Part shown: positions 60,042-64,000 of the stretch, piece after piece | How the letters are laid out: the number at the start of each line of letters is the position of its first letter | How positions within the stretch are numbered: position 1 is the first letter of the stretch | Origin: Anderseniella sp963700895 | GTDB taxonomy: Bacteria; Pseudomonadota; Alphaproteobacteria; Rhizobiales; Aestuariivirgaceae | DNA: 64,000 bases | Reading direction: 5' to 3' | NCBI GenBank assembly: GCA_963700895.1 | Contig: CAVOZI010000004.1 | Location: 233,136-297,135 of the forward strand | Notes under the pieces: generated by a model | The model's input: only the letters and a program-made list of their open reading frames with translations | What the model was told of the DNA's origin: nothing | The model's database searches: none | Position numbers and translations under genes: made by a program

Positions 60042-60110
60042 CAGAACGGGTGCTCCCCAAAGGAAACGCCCGTCAAGACTGCAGGCCGGTGGGTGGTCAG
60101 TCAGCTGAGG
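60042..60110. repeat. Intergenic hairpin element, copy D (diverged)
   Basis: GAACGGGTGCTCCCCAAAGG then AAACGCCCGT (ACGGG/CCCGT stem with wobble and one mismatch, 60045-60072) follows the isomerase stop. The second half, GGTGGTCAGTCAGCTGAGG, is only weakly like TGTCAGGCAGC. It likely terminates the isomerase transcript. Confidence 0.45.
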
Positions 60111-60115
60111 TCTTC

Positions 60116-60290
60116 CGCGTGGCCAAGCGGCTCAAGTGCCGCATCTTCCAGGCCTCGACCAGCGAGGTCTATGGCGACCCCACGGTGCACCCGCAGTCGG
60201 AAGACTACCGGGGCAATGTCAACCCGATTGCCCCGCGCTCCTGCTGTGATGAAGAAAAGCGGTGCGCCGAGACGCTGTTCTTCGACCATA
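60116..60290 (+). pseudogene. Fragment of UDP-glucuronate decarboxylase
   Basis: VAKRLKCRIFQASTSEVYGDPTVHPQSEDYRGNVNPI and CRCDEEKRCAETLFFD-like sequence match residues about 108-167 of the intact enzyme at 6.7 kb. The catalytic Tyr of YDEGK reads Cys (CDEEK). Only this central piece is present, so it is a third, dead copy. Confidence 0.85.
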
Positions 60291-60434
60291 GGCGCGATGA
60301 AGCCTTGCAGATTGGGCATCTTGGGGCGGTTACTGGAAAGTCTGTACTCGATCGGCGACAAGCTTGTTCTTCATTACGCAGCATGGCATTGAAGGCGGCG
60401 ATGGATCGATTTCAGACTTCGAGAGCGTTGGTCA

Positions 60435-60812
60435 ATGTCACACTTGGATAAGTGGGCCGCGGTATTATGGCGCCCGGACATCGCTACAGGGTGTGTGATC
60501 GTTGCAATTATTGCCGGGTCCCTGATGCCCGCCGCTAACGCTAGAGAGGTGCCAGGGAATGATCTGCTTCAGCACGTTTCAGTGTATGCCCTACTGGCGT
60601 TTCTCTCTTTGGCAAGCTGGGGGACGTCAGCCCTGCGTGCAGCTCTGGTGATGATGTCAATCGTTTGTTTCGGGATCGTTCTGGAGTTAATCCAACCGTT
60701 CGTGGGTCGTGCATTTGACGTGAGCGATCTGGCTTCCAACAGTGCAGGTGTCATGGTAGGGGGCATCTGTCTGCTGTGCGTTAGATTGTGGAAAGGTAGA
60801 AATCGCGGCTAG
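60435..60812 (+). CDS. VanZ-like membrane protein
   Basis: A 125-residue protein with about four hydrophobic segments. HVSVYALLAFLSLASW and GIVLELIQPFVGRAFDVSDLASNSAGVMVGG match the VanZ family signature (ExxQxxxxxRxxDxxDxxxNxxGxxxG). GAGAGC lies before the ATG. Role unknown. Confidence 0.82.
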   Translation: MSHLDKWAAVLWRPDIATGCVIVAIIAGSLMPAANAREVPGNDLLQHVSVYALLAFLSLASWGTSALRAALVMMSIVCFGIVLELIQPFVGRAFDVSDLASNSAGVMVGGICLLCVRLWKGRNRG

Positions 60813-61017
60813 CGCGCCCAGTGCCAGCCCGGAGCAGATGCAATACGATCCAGGCGGACCAAACGGAAAGCCAGGCGACACCAGTAGCTCGAACGGTGCT
60901 GCGCCAGGGGGCAGTGTAGATAGCTGATTGCGTCGAGGATGAGTGGAGGTGTGCCATCTGGTGGCGACCGCCCGCCGAAAGGCATTGCCAGTCATGGCTT
61001 GCCGTTAGGCTGCTGCT

Positions 61018-61452
61018 TCAGCCGGTCTTGAACAGTGCCACCAGGTTTGGCCAGCCGATGATCTGAACCACGACCAGAGCGACCAATGTGAACAAGGTGA
61101 CCAGCACGGCGATCTCGAGCCGGATCAGGGTGCGATCGATGTGTTCGAGCTTGCGCAGGCGGTTGAGGATGCTTTCGCTATTCAGCAGTGAGTGAAGCAC
61201 GTCACGGCGGGTCTCAATGATGAAGGCCTTGTTTTTCTCAGGTGACCAGCCTCGCAGCACCTTTGACTGATTGGGGGCCCATTTCGGCAACTCATCCTTG
61301 TAATTGTTGAGTTGCAAGTCGATTTCAACCGATGCCCGCGCCCTGTTGCGATTGGTCGCGTTATCCTTTCCTTCCTGCACAAGGCCTTCAAGCAATATCG
61401 CTAGCGCTTCCTCCTTTCGCGCCAACTCCTCTTTGCTGAATGTTTCTTCCAT
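61018..61452 (-). CDS. Small membrane protein, intact paralogue of the 46-kb gene
   Basis: A 144-residue protein: a soluble helical N-terminal part (RNRARASVEIDLQLNNYKDELPKWAPNQSKVLRGWSPEKNKAFIIETRRDV), a coiled-coil-like stretch (LRKLEHIDRTLIRLEI) and one transmembrane helix (VTLFTLVALVVVQIIGWPNL). The broken copy lies at 46.1-46.6 kb. Family unknown to me. Confidence 0.65.
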   Translation of the reverse strand: MEETFSKEELARKEEALAILLEGLVQEGKDNATNRNRARASVEIDLQLNNYKDELPKWAPNQSKVLRGWSPEKNKAFIIETRRDVLHSLLNSESILNRLRKLEHIDRTLIRLEIAVLVTLFTLVALVVVQIIGWPNLVALFKTG

Positions 61453-61635
61453 TTGCCGCCCTTCTAGCAGGTGAAAATGATTGAGGGATTATAACCCGCC
61501 GCTACTTGGAAGGCCAAGGTGGCCTGTAGACGGGTAAGCTGCTCAAGTGTGGGAAACCGTTTGACCCATGCCACTTGCTTACTGCGCCGGGTGCTGGACG
61601 TTATTCTTTCAGATCGGGTTGGGCGGACGAAAATG

Positions 61636-63075
61636 TCAGTAAGCATTCTTGCCGAACAGGCAGACGACTACAGTTCGGGCCAGGATCTGCAGGTCGAGCA
61701 TCAGTGACCAGTTCTCCGCGTAGAAGATGTCGTTTCGAATGCGGCCTTCCAGCTTTTCATCGGTATCGGTCTCACCGCGGAATCCTTTCACCTGAGCAAG
61801 GCCGGTGATGCCGGGTTTGACCCGGTGGCGGGCAAAATAGTCCTTCGTCCGTTTCGCGAATTCGTCATTATGATCGAGAGCATGGGGCCGCGGACCGACC
61901 AGCGACATGGTGCCGTTAAGAACATTGAATAATTGTGGCAACTCGTCGAGGCTCCAGCGTCGGATGAAGCGACCAAACGGCGTGATGCGATCATCATCCT
62001 TGGTCGCCTGGCGGGTTTTGCCAGGGGTATCTGCCTCAGGGCGCATGCTGCGGAACTTGAAGCAGTCGAAGACCTGATTGTTGTAGCCCAGCCGCTTCTG
62101 TCGGAACAGCACCGGGCGTCCGCTGGTGATCAGCACACCAAGGGCGATCAGGACGAGTAGGGGTGACAGCAGGATGACCAGGATACTGCCAAGCACGTAG
62201 TCTTCAATCGACTTGATAATGGCATCCCAACCGGACATTGGCTTGCCGATGACCTGGAAAACCGGCAGGGCACCAAAATGACTGGGTGGCGCCTTAAACT
62301 GGGTTCGAAAGCCGACCAGGTCGGAGCCCAGGTAGACATTCACGGGCAGTTCGCGCAGTTTTGACATGATCGTCATGATCTGTTCGTCCTCGGACCAGGG
62401 CAAGGCAATAACGACATCATCAATAAAGCCGGCACGTGCATCCGCCTCGATTGCATCAAGGCTTGCATTTACGTCCTTAGCATGGGGCGTGCTGCCAGCC
62501 TTATACACATTGGCGAGTTCCAAGGGCTGATGTCTGACTTGATTGAAGGACGATAGGAACCTTTTGACTTGCGCGCCCGCTCCAATGACAGCAACTCTGC
62601 GGCGGTTTGACGAATGCGCCATGGCATTGCGGAAGATATAGGCAAGTCCATACCTGAAGCCGACAATTGTTGCGACGCTCGACAGGGCAAATGTGCCGAA
62701 CCACAGACGCGAAAATGTCTCGGTCAACTTGATCGAAAAGGCGGCAGCAAGCATGAAGAGACATGCCGTGCCAACCGCCACGATCACGGCCGGGGCATAC
62801 CGGAGCGGTCGTGTTGCCACGTCGAAACGGTAAAGGCCAGCGAAATGCATGAGGATGATCGAAGTAAGCCAGACAAAGGTCACGGCTACGACGTAGAGAT
62901 TCTCGGCGGTGGAATATCCGATCAGCCACAGATAGGTCGCCAGGCCTATCCCGAGCAGTGCCATCGTATCGCTGATCACCAGAAGGGATGCTGCGACCGT
63001 CCCTGACAGTGGCGGGAGCCAGGATCTTGTTTTCATCCTTTTAATGTCCTGGTGCTGATGCAGCATACGGTTCAC
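61636..63075 (-). CDS. Exopolysaccharide priming glycosyltransferase (WcaJ/undecaprenyl-phosphate glucose phosphotransferase)
   Basis: The 479-residue protein has four N-terminal transmembrane helices, a CoA-binding-like central domain (RRVAVIGAGAQVKRFLSS) and a fifth membrane segment before the C-terminal bacterial sugar transferase domain. RQKRLGYNNQVFDCFKFRSMRPEAD, DDRITPFGRFIRRWSLDELPQLFNVLNGTMSLVGPRPHA and RHRVKPGITGLAQVKGFRGET complete the family signature. The frame is intact. GTG 63075 has GAGG 5 bases upstream. Confidence 0.94.
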   Translation of the reverse strand: MNRMLHQHQDIKRMKTRSWLPPLSGTVAASLLVISDTMALLGIGLATYLWLIGYSTAENLYVVAVTFVWLTSIILMHFAGLYRFDVATRPLRYAPAVIVAVGTACLFMLAAAFSIKLTETFSRLWFGTFALSSVATIVGFRYGLAYIFRNAMAHSSNRRRVAVIGAGAQVKRFLSSFNQVRHQPLELANVYKAGSTPHAKDVNASLDAIEADARAGFIDDVVIALPWSEDEQIMTIMSKLRELPVNVYLGSDLVGFRTQFKAPPSHFGALPVFQVIGKPMSGWDAIIKSIEDYVLGSILVILLSPLLVLIALGVLITSGRPVLFRQKRLGYNNQVFDCFKFRSMRPEADTPGKTRQATKDDDRITPFGRFIRRWSLDELPQLFNVLNGTMSLVGPRPHALDHNDEFAKRTKDYFARHRVKPGITGLAQVKGFRGETDTDEKLEGRIRNDIFYAENWSLMLDLQILARTVVVCLFGKNAY

Positions 63076-63261
63076 TCACGCCTCAACAGATTTGCCTGAC
63101 CTTTTATCACGATGGGTGATACCACTCGGCAAGCAATTTGGATGCCAAATTGGGTATCCAACAGCAGTTTTGTGACGAACAGGGAATGCAATTCGACAGG
63201 CATGGTTAATCTGTGATTAATCTTGAAGGGCTTGGTGAAAATGTGGCCGAGGCCCGGGACA

Positions 63262-64000
63262 TCAGTCGCGCAGCAGCGTGCCATTGGTGTTCAGGCTGAC
63301 GAACACTGTATTCGACGTGGCAAAGTCATAGCCTTGACCTTGGTCAAAGTCTTGTGACTGAACCCAGCGGTAGCCAATGGAGGCATTCCAACGCGAATTG
63401 ATGGCATGGGAGTAGACAGCAGACGCGTTCCAGACTTCGCGGGGTGGGTTGATGTCAGTCTGACCACCGGTTGATCTGGACAGGCCGCCATTCAGGCTGA
63501 GACTGGAAAAGTCATTAATGGTGTAGCTTGAGACCGAAGCGGGCGGACTGGGAGGCGCGCAGGTCTCCTAGGTCATCGATCGAGACATCCTGGTTCAAGG
63601 AGATGTTGAAGGTGGTATCATTGAACGGCCTGTAGCTCAAGTCGAGAAGTCGCCGATGAAGCCGTAGACCATGGTGCGTTGCGTCGCAGCGACGGGAATT
63701 GCTCATTGAAGCGATAGTTGTCAATCAGCGTGGCACCGGCATTGGCACTGATGGAGAGGCGACGGGTGAGCTGGGCTTCTGTGCCGACGGAGTTGGTGTA
63801 GATGAGGTTTTCGGTGCCGGCGATCGTCGTGCAGAGCGGGATATCGTTGCCACATTGTGTAGTGTCATCCGCCTTGTACCAGACGATCGAGGTGAGCATG
63901 TTGCCAGAAACGCGGGCGTTGAACTGGCGGACCCAGCGGAGGCTGGATGAGAGGTTGCGGTTGGGGGTGACGGTGTCTGTGGGGCTGGTGTCGGAGTAGT
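63262..64000 (-). pseudogene. Outer-membrane beta-barrel protein (BBP2-like), partial at right edge, frameshifted
   Basis: Reading from the right edge, amphipathic strands ending in aromatic residues appear in several frames: TRRLSISANAGATLIDNYRFN, LDLSYRPFNDTTFNISLNQDVSID, SRWNASIGYRWVQSQDFDQG and the end NTVFVSLNTNGTLLRD-stop. At least three frame changes are needed. Barrels of this type commonly sit beside priming glycosyltransferases in EPS loci, probably for export. The 5' end is outside the window. Confidence 0.65.

Noticed and set aside
60687..60995. A 102-codon minus-strand frame with a Pro-Gly-rich end resembling a PEP-CTERM tail
   Set aside because: It lacks the PEP box and the Arg cluster, and overlaps the VanZ-like gene.

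Overview
The window is GC-rich DNA from a Gram-negative bacterium, most likely an alphaproteobacterium. That placement is an inference from the gene types (PilZ/EAL signalling, an IHF-type protein, VanZ-like proteins, RTX protease, a BBP2-like outer-membrane barrel); there is no rRNA or other firm lineage marker, and I found no tRNA, CRISPR array or origin. The dominant theme is surface polysaccharide synthesis.

Region 1 (1-20.3 kb, all + strand) is a capsule/exopolysaccharide locus. It makes nucleotide sugars: GDP-mannose (manC end), GDP-4-keto-6-deoxymannose (gmd), GDP-L-fucose (fcl), UDP-glucuronate (ugd) and UDP-xylose (UXS). It also encodes a priming phospho-sugar transferase, a Wzy-like polymerase, a Wzx-like flippase, six glycosyltransferases, a sulfotransferase, three methyltransferases and a WcaF-type acetyltransferase. 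The product is probably a sulfated, methylated, acetylated heteropolysaccharide containing fucose and uronic acid or xylose. An orphan VapB-type antitoxin and an unknown gene interrupt the order at 5.6-6.6 kb. A rho-independent terminator at 19.4 kb ends the main run.

Region 2 (20.3-27 kb) holds a tyrosine recombinase divergent from a tiny XRE regulator with a perfect palindrome between them, then an amidase, small hypothetical genes, PilZ, a universal stress protein, a Cys-rich exported protein, an anchored coiled-coil protein and a SOUL protein. These genes are intact.

Region 3 (27-36.2 kb) is a second sugar block: a GT2, a UDP-sugar dehydrogenase, UDP-glucuronate 4-epimerase and a second, frameshifted UXS. 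It is mixed with a broken nucleotidyltransferase, a possible RiPP-type leader peptide, a broken PH-domain protein and an asparagine-synthetase homologue lacking the glutaminase cysteine.

Region 4 (36.2-42.6 kb) has pyroglutamyl peptidase, an OYE-type flavin oxidoreductase, a MerR regulator, a tandem universal stress protein, a truncated TadG-like protein and an Hpt-like protein. At 42.8-44.9 kb is a serralysin-type metalloprotease with RTX repeats broken by several frameshifts.

Region 5 (46-61.5 kb) is a mosaic of small genes: c-di-GMP parts (PilZ, EAL), a response regulator, a STAS-like protein, an OGFr-like protein, two VanZ-like proteins, a Tat-exported phosphoesterase, IHF/HU, an HCCA isomerase and many 43-61 residue single-helix membrane proteins. 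It also contains decayed duplicates (HCCA isomerase fragment, UXS fragment, a stop-interrupted paralogue of the 61-kb membrane protein) and about four copies of an intergenic hairpin element.

Region 6 (61.6-64 kb, - strand) starts another exopolysaccharide locus: an intact priming glycosyltransferase and a frameshifted outer-membrane beta-barrel running off the window.

A conspicuous property is the number of single-base frameshifts in otherwise well-conserved genes, concentrated at 1-20 kb, 29-34 kb, 43-45 kb and beyond 63 kb, while 20-29 kb, 34-40 kb and most of 47-63 kb are clean. Sequence alone cannot separate sequencing error from real decay; several sit in homopolymers.
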